A DNA stretch of 64,000 nt from Larix kaempferi (lineage: Eukaryota > Streptophyta > Pinopsida > Pinales > Pinaceae). Shown piece after piece: positions 10,381 to 21,163 of the stretch. The first letter of the stretch is position 1. Each line of letters begins with the position of its first letter. The stretch lies in assembly GCA_027924585.1 (NCBI GenBank), contig BSBM01000307.1:18027501-18091500 (forward strand). The letters are read 5' to 3'. Both the position numbers and the translations under genes were made by a program. The notes under the pieces are model-generated. The model saw only the letters and a list, made by a program, of their open reading frames with translations. It ran no database searches and had not been told where the DNA came from.

Positions 10381-10796
10381 CTACAAATCAAAATTAAGTA
10401 CATGATTAGTAATACTTCATAATCATCAAATCATATTGACATGATAACCTATTATGCATACATATATCATTTACATAGTTATGCAACTATTTTGACCAAT
10501 AATTTGGCACAACACTTTCCCATATCCTGTATGCATACGGTGGCTATCTAGATGCCTTCCATCTCTACCAGAACATACTATCGAGAGTGTGCACAGCTCT
10601 CAGCATGTCAGCAAAGAGGTTTCATTCTAGACAAGCAACAACGGAATGTTTGTCCAACTTACCAATCATATGCATATTAGTAGTATACTGTTCAATGCTC
10701 TATGAATGTTTACACTCAGCATGATATATTCTAGGAATACAAATATGCATACAAGCAATATCATTTACTATTTCAAATAACAACTCAAATACTTAT
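10381..10796 (-). other. Shared 416-nt segment with splice-like edges (element A)
   Basis: On the minus strand it starts AG|ATAAGTATTTG and ends TTTTGATTTGTAG|GAAAG. The counterparts in C (57550-57963) and D (24868-25284) have the same edges and nearly the same length. The start is ATAAGT rather than GTAAGT. It contains no open frame. Confidence 0.5.
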
Positions 10797-12000
10797 CTTT
10801 TATGTTTGTGTGGTTGCCTCCCGCTTGATCTTCTATATGTCTTTTGAACTTGTATTCATTCTGTACTACTGTGCATGCTCAAGTGTGCACTAAACAATCT
10901 CTTCAATGATTTAGAGATCTTGAGCTAGAACCTGCATGTCTCATAGGTTAAGCATAATATAACAAAGTCATACATAACTCGTAAGTAGAACAAATATTAT
11001 GGATGAGTCTTTGTCTTCATGTTGTCATGGTCATGGAACTTGATTTGTCTTTTGTGATGTACCTGTATCTTGTTAGCAGACAACATCAACCTCACACAAC
11101 ACCATAATGCATTAGTACAATCATATAGCCCTAATCAATGAATGTCTTCGATCATTCACATGCATTCATACTGTTACTAGGGTGATAATGCAATTCTAAC
11201 AATAATCAAGATTGTACTAATAAATAATATGAAGACAAACACATTATGAACTTAATCAAGAATCATATTTCAAGACATACCCGAACCTCCTTAAGTCATA
11301 CCTGTCGAGACTTCTTGTAGTCTTCTTATGTAAGGCCTTAGCCTCAACTCCCCCTGAAACTTGATTTGGATCTTGATTAGGGCTTGCTAGAGAAACCCTA
11401 AAAATTCAATCTTTGACTTTCATGCTTCTGAATGGATGGAAGGATGTGTCTTGCTGAGCTGATCAAACTAGCATACTTCACTTTTGAAATCTCCAAAATT
11501 TGACCCCTCAAAATTGCCTTCGAAACTTCTGGATCTTCTGGACAGGAACCCGAACTAGGGTTTGATGAAGCCCACCCTTTTTTCCAATCAAAAGGTTCAA
11601 TCCAAGGTTCTAAACTCTTATTTTTTTTAAGGAGATTCCAGTCGTGGTAACAGACTTCAAAAATTTCAACTTTTGCTGAAGCCCTAATTTTCGATCTTTC
11701 TGATCAAAATCCTGAACTAGGGTTTGATCAAGCCCGATCTTCTACCCAACCAGAAAATTCGATCTTGGTCTCTAAATTTTGATTTTCCTGATTAGCATTC
11801 AGCCGTGGACTCCGATTCCAAAAATTCTAACTTTCTCCGAAACCCTAAATTCCGGAAGCCATGAATAAAGGTGCTCCAAAAATAATTCTGTTTTGACAGA
11901 AATATGCACCTGATTGTTTCTGCTATAACTCTGAAATTTTTGCTCCACAGGGTCTGAAAATGTTTTCTACAGTAGCCTGACTTGTCATCTTTCCATCCTG
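10797..12000 (-). other. Element A leader-side non-coding sequence with a trace of gag
   Basis: Around 11300-11380 the minus strand still encodes EAKALHKK, matching the end of the gag N-terminal block of D (EEAKALHKR), followed by a donor-like CGACAG|GTATGAC. The rest is non-coding and is matched in B and C. Several further CAG|GTATG-like junctions occur in the C copy. Confidence 0.6.
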
Positions 12001-12354
12001 ATAGGTCTGACCTCAATTTGATTTTCTAAGAGAGAGTTATGCCAAGTGTCACAACGTGACTTGTTTATGGGATAAAACAGGAGAGCGAACTTGTACGGCA
12101 TGCCACGTGTCACTGTTTGAACTTCGGCCTCTGAAAATTTTTCTTGAGATAGATTTCCCTGTTATCTTTCTATCCTGATAGGTCTGACCTCAATTGGACT
12201 CTCTGAGAGAGAGTTATGCCAAGTGTCGCAACGTGACCTGTTTATGGGATAAAACAGGAGAGCAAACTTGTACGGTGTGCCACGTGCCACTGGTTCACCT
12301 TCGGCCTTTGAAAATGTTTCCTGAGATAGTACAGTCTGTGTACTACCTGTCACT
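12001..12354 (-). repeat. 177-bp direct duplication with G-boxes in element A leader
   Basis: Two copies (12001-12177 and 12178-12354) begin ATAGGTCTGACCTCAATT. Each contains CACGTG (12104-12109 and 12281-12286) beside a conserved GTACGG and a Cys/Thr-rich-looking but non-coding block. The same duplication is in B and C, so it predates the spread of the family. Confidence 0.85.
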
Positions 12355-12688
12355 TTTTACAAAATTTCATTTGGAGCTTCCTAGCTCAAGTTATGACGTT
12401 TTTTCCAAGGTTACCTGATTTTGACTGAGATCTGGAAGAGGCAGAAACCCTAACTTGTACTGATCATAACGCATAAAGTACAATGAATCTAAGGGTTCCC
12501 TTTGGACACAAGGTACCTGGGGATGTTATCGTCGACCTGTAAAATTTTCAGACCCTGAAACTTCGCAGAAATGGATGTATAGCGAAAGTTCCACGATGAC
12601 TGGTTTTTGCTATGTAAAACCCTAACCTTCAAATTGTCGTAAGTAAAGCAAGTGTCGTAAGTGCCATACCTTGCCTTCCTTCAGGTTA

Positions 12689-12700
12689 GCTCTGATACCA
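12689..12700 (-). other. Primer-binding site of element A
   Basis: GCTCTGATACCA, the complement of the tRNA-iMet type site, abuts the 5' LTR with no spacer. Confidence 0.92.
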
Positions 12701-13306
12701 TGTTAAGATTTAATATGCTAAGACAGAAAATAGCAGCATTACATTCCATTTCACAATAATAGCATATACAGGATCACTAAAGAAACAACAAGCATAGCAT
12801 AAACACAAGAGACACAGATTTATCCTGGGAAACCCTCATGGGGTAGAAAACCCAGTAAAGCTTCCTCAATATAGATGACCAGCAATATACAAAGATGCAA
12901 ACCAAAGACATGATCTCCTCCTCCACCATAGCAGACCTCTCCTCCACAAGTACGCCTCTCTCTCAAGTGAGTGTGTGTGTCAAATGAGGAACACACCTCT
13001 TCTATTTATACACTACTCTGACATATCTTTTACACAAGTACACGTAGGCTCGTATTTAACCAATGGGTTAAATACCCCACTATAACTGACTGGGCCGACC
13101 CCTCTAGGGTGGTCTAATAACCCTTTGACCCACATGACACATACAGGGCCGACCCCCACTAGGGAAGTCTAATAACCCGAGTTACCACATTCCGACAGAT
13201 GAATAAACATCTCCGGATATACAATAAGATCTTCACGGAGGAATGAAACATCTCCGGAATAATAAAGTACAAATATAATATTCTTTGAATTTACAATATC
13301 TCAACA
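12701..13306 (-). mobile_element. Element A 5' LTR
   Basis: It is 606 bp, the same length as the left LTR, with the same TG...CA ends. It is followed by the right TSD copy, TATTG (13307-13311). Confidence 0.93.
13003..13010 (-). promoter_or_regulatory. TATA box in the element A 5' LTR
   Basis: The minus strand reads TATAAATA. A CCAAT motif inside TTTAACCCATTGGTTAAATA lies about 50 bases upstream in the direction of transcription. This is the expected U3 promoter. Confidence 0.7.
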
Positions 13307-13311
13307 TATTG

Positions 13312-14203
13312 ATCATCCAAGATTGTTAGTACAATATCCAAATGATTCAAATGCTCCTCTCAAGTCCTACTATAGATCAAAATATCATAAAAAAAGACAA
13401 GTACAAACTTATGAAGTTGCTTGCTAAACACTCTGTTCATGCAAGATTGAAAAGTTGCAGGTGCATTTGTTAGGCCAAAAGGCATAACCAAAAACTCAAA
13501 GTTCCCAGGGTGACACCAAAAAGAAACCGTATGTATGTATTCTTCTTTCATGTTGATTTGATGGTATCCAAATCGAATATCAATCTTGGAAAAGTACCTG
13601 GCCCCATGTAGTTCATCCATAAGCTCATCAATCCTTGGAATAGGATATCTATTCTGTATAGTCTTCTTGTTGAGATATCTATAATCTATGCATGTCCTCA
13701 TGGTCCCATATTTCCTCTTCACAAGTACTACTGATGAGGCAAAAGTACTTGAACTTGGTCTAATAAATCCCAACTCAAGTAGATCCTTAATGGTTCGCTC
13801 TATATAATCCTTGAATCTTTTTGTATGCTTGTAGGGATGCACCTTGATAGGAGAAGTTTCTATCTCCAAATCAATCCTATGCTCCACTTCTCTATCTGGA
13901 GGCCTACCGTGAGGAAGGTCCCCAAACACCTTCTTATGCTTATGGAGTAGATTTTGAATATCTTTAGGATAATGTACCACTTCGAATGAGTTTCCCTTTG
14001 TGGTGACTAGGAATTCTGCAACCCATTCAATGTCTCCATGCCTTAGAATGGAACTCATACTGTGTGCACTTACCACTTGTTTGGGATAAGTATTGATTCC
14101 CTTCAACACTATCTCTTCTCCATTTTCTCCTTTGAAGACCATTTCAGGGACTTGGTAGTCTACTGAATGATTACCAATGGAGTCTATCCATTGTACTCCC
14201 AAA
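13312..14203 (-). pseudogene. Element G protease-RT linker and reverse transcriptase
   Basis: The 280-residue frame 13360-14202 starts at VQWIDSIGNHSVDY, the block just after the protease, and reads on into RT. Motifs seen are PIKVHPYKH, VVLVKRKYGTMRTCIDYRYLNK, RYPIPRIDELMDEL, YFSKIDIRFGYHQI and MPFGLTNAPATFQ. The final block reads VFFYDILIYS where two adjacent aspartates (FxDD) are required, so one catalytic Asp is now Tyr. The left end passes into 13312-13359 and stops at the TSD of element A; the right end stops at the TSD of element D. Both flanks continue in frame order elsewhere in the window. Confidence 0.9.
14199..14203. other. Target-site duplication of element D, left copy
   Basis: CCAAA here equals CCAAA at 28343-28347 across the 14.1-kb nested insertion. 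Confidence 0.9.
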
Positions 14204-14230
14204 TGTTAGATTTTGAGCATTAATTCAATA
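14204..14230 (-). mobile_element. Element D left LTR, outer 27 bp
   Basis: TGTTAGATTTTGAGCATT matches the start of the right LTR at 27760. The LTR is cut after CAATA by element B and resumes at 21771. Confidence 0.92.
14226..14230. other. Target-site duplication of element B, left copy
   Basis: CAATA equals CAATA at 21766-21770, inside the LTR of element D. Confidence 0.92.
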
Positions 14231-14832
14231 TGTTAAGATTTAATATGCTAAGACAGAAAATAGCAGCATTACATTCCATTTCACAATAATAGCATATACA
14301 GGATCACTGAAGAAACAACAAGCACAGCATAAACACAAGAGACATAGATTTATCCTAGGAAACTCTCATGGGGTAGAAAACCCAGCAAAGCTTCCTCAAT
14401 ATAGATGACCAGCAATATACAAAGATGTAACCCTGAGCATAAGCTCCTTCTTCTCCATAGCAGACCTCTCCTCCACAAGTGCGCCTCTCTCAAGTGAGTG
14501 AGTGTGTAAAATGAGGAATACACCTCCTCTATTTATACACTACTCCGACTTGTCTTTTACACAAGACATGTACGCTCGTATTTAACCAATGGGTTAAATA
14601 CCCCACTACAACTAACTGGGCCGACCCCTCTAGGGTGGTCTAATAACCCTTTGACCCACATAACACATACAGGGCCGACCCCCACTAGGGAAGTCTAATA
14701 ACCCAAGTTACCACATTCTGATGGAGGAATAAACATCTCCGGATATACAATAAGATCTTCACGGAGGAATCAAACATCTCCGGAAAAATAAAGTACAAAT
14801 ATAATATTCTTTGAAGTTACAATATCTCAACA
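14231..14832 (-). mobile_element. Element B 3' LTR
   Basis: It starts TGTTAAGATTTAATATGC and ends AATATCTCAACA, with a minus-strand TATA at 14530-14537. The PPT next to it (14833-14842) reads TAAGTGGGAG on the minus strand, one G changed to T compared with A and C. Confidence 0.92.
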
Positions 14833-15039
14833 CTCCCACTTAACGAGAAGGATATTATAACAACATCTGCACGAGCAAGGAGTCATCAACATCATACATG
14901 ATACATCTATAAATCATTGGAAGCTTTCTCAACATCATCAGTAACTCAACCAGTTACTGGAACATCTTCAATACTGGAACATCAACATCTTCAGTACTGA
15001 TTCTTTATCTTCTGCAGCACTCAAACAACTACAACAACA

Positions 15040-15485
15040 TCAATATCTGAATCCTCACGATTGTCAGCATCATCATCACATGATCATCAGCATCGTCATC
15101 ACACGATCAACATCGTCATATAGATCAACACGATCAACATCATCACATCATCTCAATCTACAACATCTGGTTCATCATGAGCTACAGCATCTGGATCATC
15201 TTGATCTACAGCATCTGGATCATCTTGATCTACAATATCTGCATCATCTCGATCTACAGCATCTGGATCATCTCGATCTACAGCATCTGGATCATCACGA
15301 TCTACAGTATCTGGATCATCTTGATCTACAGCATTTGGATCATCTTGATCTACAGCATCTGGATCATCACGATCTACAACATCTGGATCATCTTCATCTC
15401 AATCTACAACATCTGGATCTATAGCATCTGGATCATCTCGATCTACAACATCTGGATCATCTCGATCTACAGCATCTTAATCATC
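15040..15485 (-). repeat. 24-bp tandem array in element B
   Basis: After the shared pre-PPT segment come about fourteen units of 24 bp based on ATCTGGATCATCTCGATCTA and CAGC. The unit length is a multiple of three, so long low-complexity frames appear here; they are not genes. Confidence 0.85.
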
Positions 15486-15489
15486 TGTA

Positions 15490-15830
15490 TTAGTATCCAC
15501 ATCAATACATATATCATCAAAAGCATGTATTCTCACTAAATACATCTATCATCAAAAGCATGTATTCTCACTTAATACATCTATCATCAAAATCATGTAT
15601 TCTCACTAATACATCTATCATCAATAGCATGTATTCTCACTAATACATCTATCATCAAAGGTATGTATTCTCACTAATACATCTATCATCAAAAGCATGT
15701 ATTCTTACTGATACATCTATCATCAAAAGCATGTATTCTCACTAATACATCTATCATTAATAGCATGTATTCTCACTAATACATCTATCATCAAAAGCAT
15801 GTATTCTCACTAATACGTCTATCATAGCAG
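15490..15830 (-). repeat. About 33-bp tandem array in element B
   Basis: Nine to ten units of ATACATCTATCATCAAAAGC followed by ATGTATTCTCACTA. Each unit carries an ATACAT/ATGTAT pair. C has a longer version of the same unit at 59330-59780. Confidence 0.85.
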
Positions 15831-15839
15831 CATACCCTA

Positions 15840-17180
15840 CAACACACACGATCATATTACAGGATGATCAATCCCGCTCTCTTTAGGACATAGGTCCATG
15901 GATGATACAATCCAGATCTTTAGTTTTCGGAGACATCAGTCTACGGATCAATTCTGGGACTAAAGTCCGGGGAAGATACAATCCCCTACCTGTTCATTCA
16001 GGACTTTATTATCGGAGACCCATTCTACGGCTCAATTCTGGGACCTCAGTCCGGGGAAGATACAATCCCCTACCTGTTCATTCAAGACTTAATTATCAGA
16101 GACCCAGTCTACGGCTCAATTCTAGGACCTTAGTCCGGGGAAGATACAATCCCCTACATGTTCATTAAGGACTTAATTATCGGAGACCCAGTCTACGGAT
16201 CAATTCTGGGACCTCAGTCCGGGGAAGATACAATCCCCTACCTGTTCATTCAGGACTTCATTATCGGAGACATCATGTCTACGGCTCAATTCTGGGACCT
16301 TAGTCCGGGAAAGATACAATCCCCTACCTGTTCATTCAGGACTTCATTATCGGAGACATCATGTCTACGACTCAATTCTGGGACCTCAGTCCGGGGAAGA
16401 TACAATCCCCTACCTGTTCATTCAGGACTTCATTATCGGAGACATCATGTCTACGGCTCAATTCGGGGACCTTAGTCCGGGGAAGATACAATCCCCTACC
16501 TGTTCATTCAGGACTTCATTATTGGAGACATCATGTCTACGGCTCAATTCTGGGACCTCAGTCTGGGGAAGATACAATCCCCTACCTGTTCATTCAGGAC
16601 TTCATTATCGGAGACATCATGTCTATGGCTCAATTCTGGGACCTCAGTCATGAAGATACAATCCCCTACCTGTTCATTCAGGACTTCATTATCAGAGACA
16701 TCATGTCTATGGCTCACTTTAGAACATGTGTTCAAGGATGATACAATCCCTCTTCTTTCTCGGAGACACCTGTCTACGGCTCACTTTAGAACATGTGTTC
16801 AAGGATGATACAATCCCTCTTCTTTCTCGGAGACATCTGTCTATGGCTCACTTTAGGACTGAAGTCCAGGGATGATTCAATCCCCAAATTTCCACCAAGG
16901 ACTTCATTCTCGGAGACATACGTCTACGGTTCTCTTGAGGATGATTCAGTCCTATCATGTCCACCAAGGACTTCATTCTCGAAGACATACGTCTATGGCT
17001 CTCTTGAGGATGATGCAATCCTATCATGTCCACCAAGGACTTCATTCTCGAAGACATACGTCTACGGCTCTCTTGAGGATGATGCGATCCTATCATGTCC
17101 ACCAAGGACTTCATTCTCGAAGACATACGTCTACGGCTCTCTTTAGAACATATGTTCAAGGATGATGCAATCCCCTTGTC
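15840..17180 (-). repeat. About 86-bp tandem array of hairpin-forming units in element B
   Basis: Roughly ten units of about 86 bp (15900-16720) and then related shorter ones. Each has GGAC/GTCC with loops CTCA or CTTA, GGGGA/TCCCC, and an AGAC/GTCT pair that appears as AGACAT/ATGTCT, AGACC/AGTCT or AGAC/GTCT in different units. Around 16720-16850 the GGAC pair is replaced by GAACA/TGTTC. Confidence 0.87.
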
Positions 17181-17298
17181 ACCTTAGACCCTGTCTAAGG
17201 ACCATCCACCAACCTCTCTATCGGCATCACTAATATAGGTATCCTCATCATCAACCTCACTGTCGATGCAAGCAATCTCATCATGAGTTATCACATCA

Positions 17299-17310
17299 CT
17301 CCCCCTTTCG
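17299..17310 (-). other. Second polypurine-tract-like run at the pol end of element B
   Basis: The minus strand reads CGAAAGGGGGAG right at the end of the pol remnant, about 2.5 kb from the real PPT. The same is seen in C at 59179-59190. It may be an ancestral PPT left behind when the repeats built up. Confidence 0.45.
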
Positions 17311-17324
17311 AGGAGGGTCCTTCT

Positions 17325-17910
17325 GAACTATATTAAGTTTGTCTCGAAAAAATTTACTTGAGGTAGAGGTTTGGTTAGTACATCGGATCGGTAGAAGTTT
17401 GGTTAGTACATTGGTAACTTGTTACAAATTCGAACTTTTGGTTCCTTTCTGCACCATATCTTGGAACACTAGATTCTCTGCCATCTTGATACAACTCTGT
17501 TTGTCACATAGGATCATAGTTGGGTATATCTCTAAGTCAAACAATCCTGAAGCCATACTGCTTCATAACTTAGTAGAGCAAGCAGCCATATATTCTTCTT
17601 GTACTAAGAGACACACTAGATTGTTTCCTACTCAACCACGAGATCATGGCTGATCCCAGACAATAACATCCCCTCGATGTGCTCTTCCTGTCTGATACAC
17701 TTCTTTCCCAATCAACATCTGTGAAGCCATCTGAAGTCATGATCTCCAAGATAACATAGATCAAAGTCTATTGTATCCTTTAGGTACCGCATCACATGAT
17801 TTGCAACTTATCAGGTGAACACATCTAGTTTCCACTAGATACTGACTCAAGGTGTTCATAGCAAAGCATATATCTGACCTAGTATTCGTTGGATACATCA
17901 ATGACCCAAT

Positions 17911-17943
<33 letters not shown>

Positions 17944-18152
17944 CTGTACAGAGTTATATCCACTAACTCTGATGAGTCATCTGCTAATAAGTTCAAGTTG
18001 GAATCCATGAGAGTGGCCATTCCAACACATCAATTCTTCTCAAGATTTCTCAGCATACTTTCCCTAGTTGAGAAAGATTCCTTACGAGCCTTTCCATACT
18101 TCTAGACCTAGGAAGTAATGCATCAATCTGAGATCTTTCATTTTCATTTCTG
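17325..18152 (-). pseudogene. Element B RT C-terminus and RNase H remnant
   Basis: Minus-strand pieces can be recognised: MHYFLGLEVW (end of RT) near 18100-18150, then GFTDVDWERSVSDRKSTSRG (RNase H with its first Asp) in the 64-residue frame 17570-17764, followed by ISWLSRKQSSVSLST. Toward 17340 comes the C-terminal block just before the purine tract. Every piece is separated by stops or frameshifts and the region is far shorter than a copia pol. It cannot supply enzyme activity. Confidence 0.85.
17913..17943. repeat. Run of 31 T (31 A in element sense)
   Basis: It lies within the RT remnant where element C reads CTGTACAGTCAATTTATTGG, so a short A/T-rich spot has expanded or acquired a homopolymer. 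No target duplication suggests a separate insertion. Confidence 0.9.
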
Positions 18153-18734
18153 TTTCTCATTCCCTATCAGAAAGATATCATCTACATACAATAATAGTAT
18201 GATCCATAACCTTAAGGTAAATGTTAGGAACAACTTTACTTTTGGTAAAGCCCAAGCTTATCAAGAAACTGTCAGTTCTCCCTTTGTGACTGAACATCAT
18301 TCACACTCTGCACTGAATGATCTTCTGCATATCTATTTGTGCCATCTCTCGTTAGATGGGTCTACTGATATGGGCCTCACTATCATTCGAACTTTGTGGT
18401 GAGTTCCTTCTTGCATCCATGTCATCTGTGTCTAGAAACCATATTCGACCTTGTAGCAAAGGTTGAGATCCACATCACCCATGGTGATCATTAAGCTCAT
18501 CAATTGATTATTGATCCTGGGAACCCATACAGAACCTGATTCACACTTCTTCTTTAATTACACCATTAAGAGAATGGTCTTATCTAGCAACTTGGAGCAA
18601 ACATCTCATCATGATTCTCTTCCTCTTTCTAAGAGAATCTTCTAGCCACAAGCCTTCTATAGTGTGTTTGATTTATAAATCTTTTGTTGAACATCCATCG
18701 CTTGTTTAGTGTTCATCATTCATCATGATCTTTC
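18153..18734 (-). pseudogene. Element B degenerate RT upstream part
   Basis: The sequence aligns with about 57964-58370 of element C and with 10131-10380 of A, just 3' of the splice-like segment. No continuous frame remains. Confidence 0.5.
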
Positions 18735-20463
18735 CTACAAATCAAAATTAAGTACATGATTAGTAATACTTCATAATCATCAAATCATATTGACACGATA
18801 GCCCATTATGCATACAGATATCATTTACATAGTTATGCAACTATTTTGGCCAATACTTTGGCACAACACTTTTCCATATTTTGTATGCATACAGTGGCTA
18901 TCTAGATACCTTCCATCTCTACCAGAACATACTATTGAGAGTGTGCACAGCTCTCAGCATGTCAGCAAAGAGGTTTCATTCTAGACAAGCAACAATGGAA
19001 TGTTTGTCCAACTTACCAATCATATGCATATTAGTATATTCTCAATATTATCAAAACATTATAATTCTAAATAATCTTGAATATGTATAGTCATGATCAT
19101 TAGTATTCAGGGTTTCAAGGAAGTCTCTTTTACTCATGCATATTCTTGTTTGATCATAGTACTCTTCTGGTTAATTAAATCATCAAGACAAGAGACATAA
19201 TATACATAAACCCTTGATTACTAACTTTATGAATAAGCATAACCAATCATACCAAGTATACTTATATAAAGGGTCCTAACACAAGGTAAGATTCTAACTT
19301 GACATAAGAAAACATACCTGGATTAGTATACATTCTTAGTTATGTACAACATACCTAAACAATCTCTTCAATGATTTAGAGATCCTGAGCTAGAACCTTC
19401 ATGTCTCATAGGTTAAGCATAATATAACAAAGTCATACATACCTTGTAATTAGAACAAAGATTATGGATGAGTCTTTGTCTTCATGTTGTCATGGTCATG
19501 GAACTTGATTTGTCTTTTGTGATGTACCTGTATCTTGTTAGCAGACAACATCAACCTCACACAACACCATAATGCATTAGTACAATCATATATCCCTAAA
19601 CAATGAATGTCTTCGATCATTCACATGCATTCATACTATTACTAGGGTGATAAGACAATTCTAACAATAATCAAGATTGTACTAATAAATAATATGAAGA
19701 CAAGCACATCATGAACTTAATCAAGAATTAGATTTCAATACATACCTGAACCTCCTTAAGTTATACTTGTCGAGACTTCTTGTAGTCTTCTTATGTAAGG
19801 CCTTAGTCTCAACTCCCCCTGAAACTTGATCTGGAGCTTGATTAGGGTTTGCTAGAGAAACCATAGGAATTCAATCTTTGACTTTCACACTTCTGAATGG
19901 ATGGAAGGATGTGTCTTGCTGAGCTGATCAAACTAGCATACTTCAATTTTGAAATCTCCAAAATTTGACCACTCAAAATTGCCTTCGAAACTTTTGGATC
20001 TTCTGGACAGGAACCCGAACTAGGGTTTGATGAAGCCCACCCTTCTGTCCAATCAAAAGGTTCGATCCAAGGCTCTAAACTCTTATTTTTCTGAGGAGCT
20101 TCCAGCCGTGGTTACAGACTTCAAAAATTCCAACTTTTGCTGAAGCCCTAATTTTCCATCTTTCCGATCAAAATCCCGAACTGGGTTTGATCAAGCCTGG
20201 TCTTCTTCCCAACCAAAAAATTCGATCTTGGTCTCTAAATTTTGATTTTCCTGAGTAGCATTCAGCCGTGGATTCTGATTCCAAAAATTCTAACTTTCTC
20301 CGAAACCCTAAATTCCGGAAGCCATGAATAAAGGTGCTCCAAAAATAATTCTGTTTTGACAGAAATATGTACCTGATTGTTTCTGCTATAACTCCAAAAT
20401 TTTCACTCCATAAGGTCTGAAAACGTTTTTTGCAGTAGCCTGACCTATCATCTTTCCATCCTG
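18735..20463 (-). other. Element B non-coding middle: splice-like 3' edge, gag trace, leader
   Basis: The 3' edge TTTTGATTTGTAG|GAAAG is present at 18735-18740, but the 5' edge seen in A, C and D is missing. From 19036 B instead matches C at 57150-57440. Near 19750-19800 the gag trace EAKALHK and the donor-like CGACAG|GTAT are again present. Confidence 0.5.
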
Positions 20464-20817
20464 ACAGGTCTGACCTCAATTGGATTTTCTGAGAGAGAGT
20501 TATGCCAAGTGTCGCAACGTGACCTGTTTATGGGATAATATAGGAGAGAGAACTTGTACGGAGTGCCACGTGTCACTGTTTGAACTTCGGTCTCTGAAAA
20601 CGTTTCTTGAGATATATCGCCCTGTTATATTTCCATCCTGATAGGTCTGACCTCCATTGGAATCTCTAAGAGAGAGTTATGCCAAGTGTCGCAACGTGAC
20701 CTGTTTATGGGATAAAACCGGAGAGCGAAATTGTACGGCGTGCCACGTGTCACTGGTTCACGTTCGGCCTCTGAAAAAGTTTCTTGAGATACTACAGTCT
20801 ATGTACTACCTGTCACT
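20464..20817 (-). repeat. 177-bp direct duplication with G-boxes in element B leader
   Basis: Two copies at 20464-20640 and 20641-20817, each with CACGTG within GCCACGTGTCAC. They correspond to the duplicated block in A and C. Confidence 0.85.
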
Positions 20818-21151
20818 TTTTACTAAATTTCATTTGGAGCTTCCTAGCCCAAGTTATGACCTTTTTTCCCAGGTCACCTGATTTTGACTGAGATCTAGAA
20901 GAGACAGAAACCCTATCTTGTACTGATCATAACTCACAAAGTACAACGAATATGAGGGTGCCCTTTGGACACAAGGTACCTGGGGATGTTATCGTCGACC
21001 TTTAAACTTTTCAGATCCTGAAACTTCTCATAAATGGATTTATAGCGAAAGTTCCACGATGACTGGTTTTTGCTATGTAAAACCCCAACCTTCAAATTGT
21101 CATAAGTAAAGCAAGTGTCGTAAGTGCCATACCTTGCCTTCCTTCAGGTTA

Positions 21152-21163
21152 GCTCTGATACCA
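21152..21163 (-). other. Primer-binding site of element B
   Basis: GCTCTGATACCA abuts the 5' LTR (21164-21765). Confidence 0.92.

Larger units (their letters stand above)
6387..13306 (-). mobile_element. Element A: complete non-autonomous Ty1/copia-related element
   Basis: The 6920-bp element has two 606-bp LTRs (6387-6992 and 12701-13306), a PBS at 12689-12700, a PPT just right of 6992 and a perfect 5-bp TSD. The LTRs differ at roughly ten positions by eye. Inside there is no gag-pol frame. From 5' to 3' (right to left) it has a leader with a 177-bp duplication, a trace of gag, a segment with splice-like edges, and about 2.9 kb of tandem arrays ending at the PPT. Movement must have used proteins from another element, plausibly a complete relative of element D. 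Confidence 0.92.

Noticed and set aside
15080-15539. Low-complexity frames of repeated SIWIILIY or DLQHLDHL
   Set aside because: They are read from the 24-bp array of element B in two overlapping frames, antisense to the element.
15902-17165. Several overlapping frames of 60-126 codons
   Set aside because: They are read from the 86-bp array of element B. Frames overlap in all phases and change phase with each unit.
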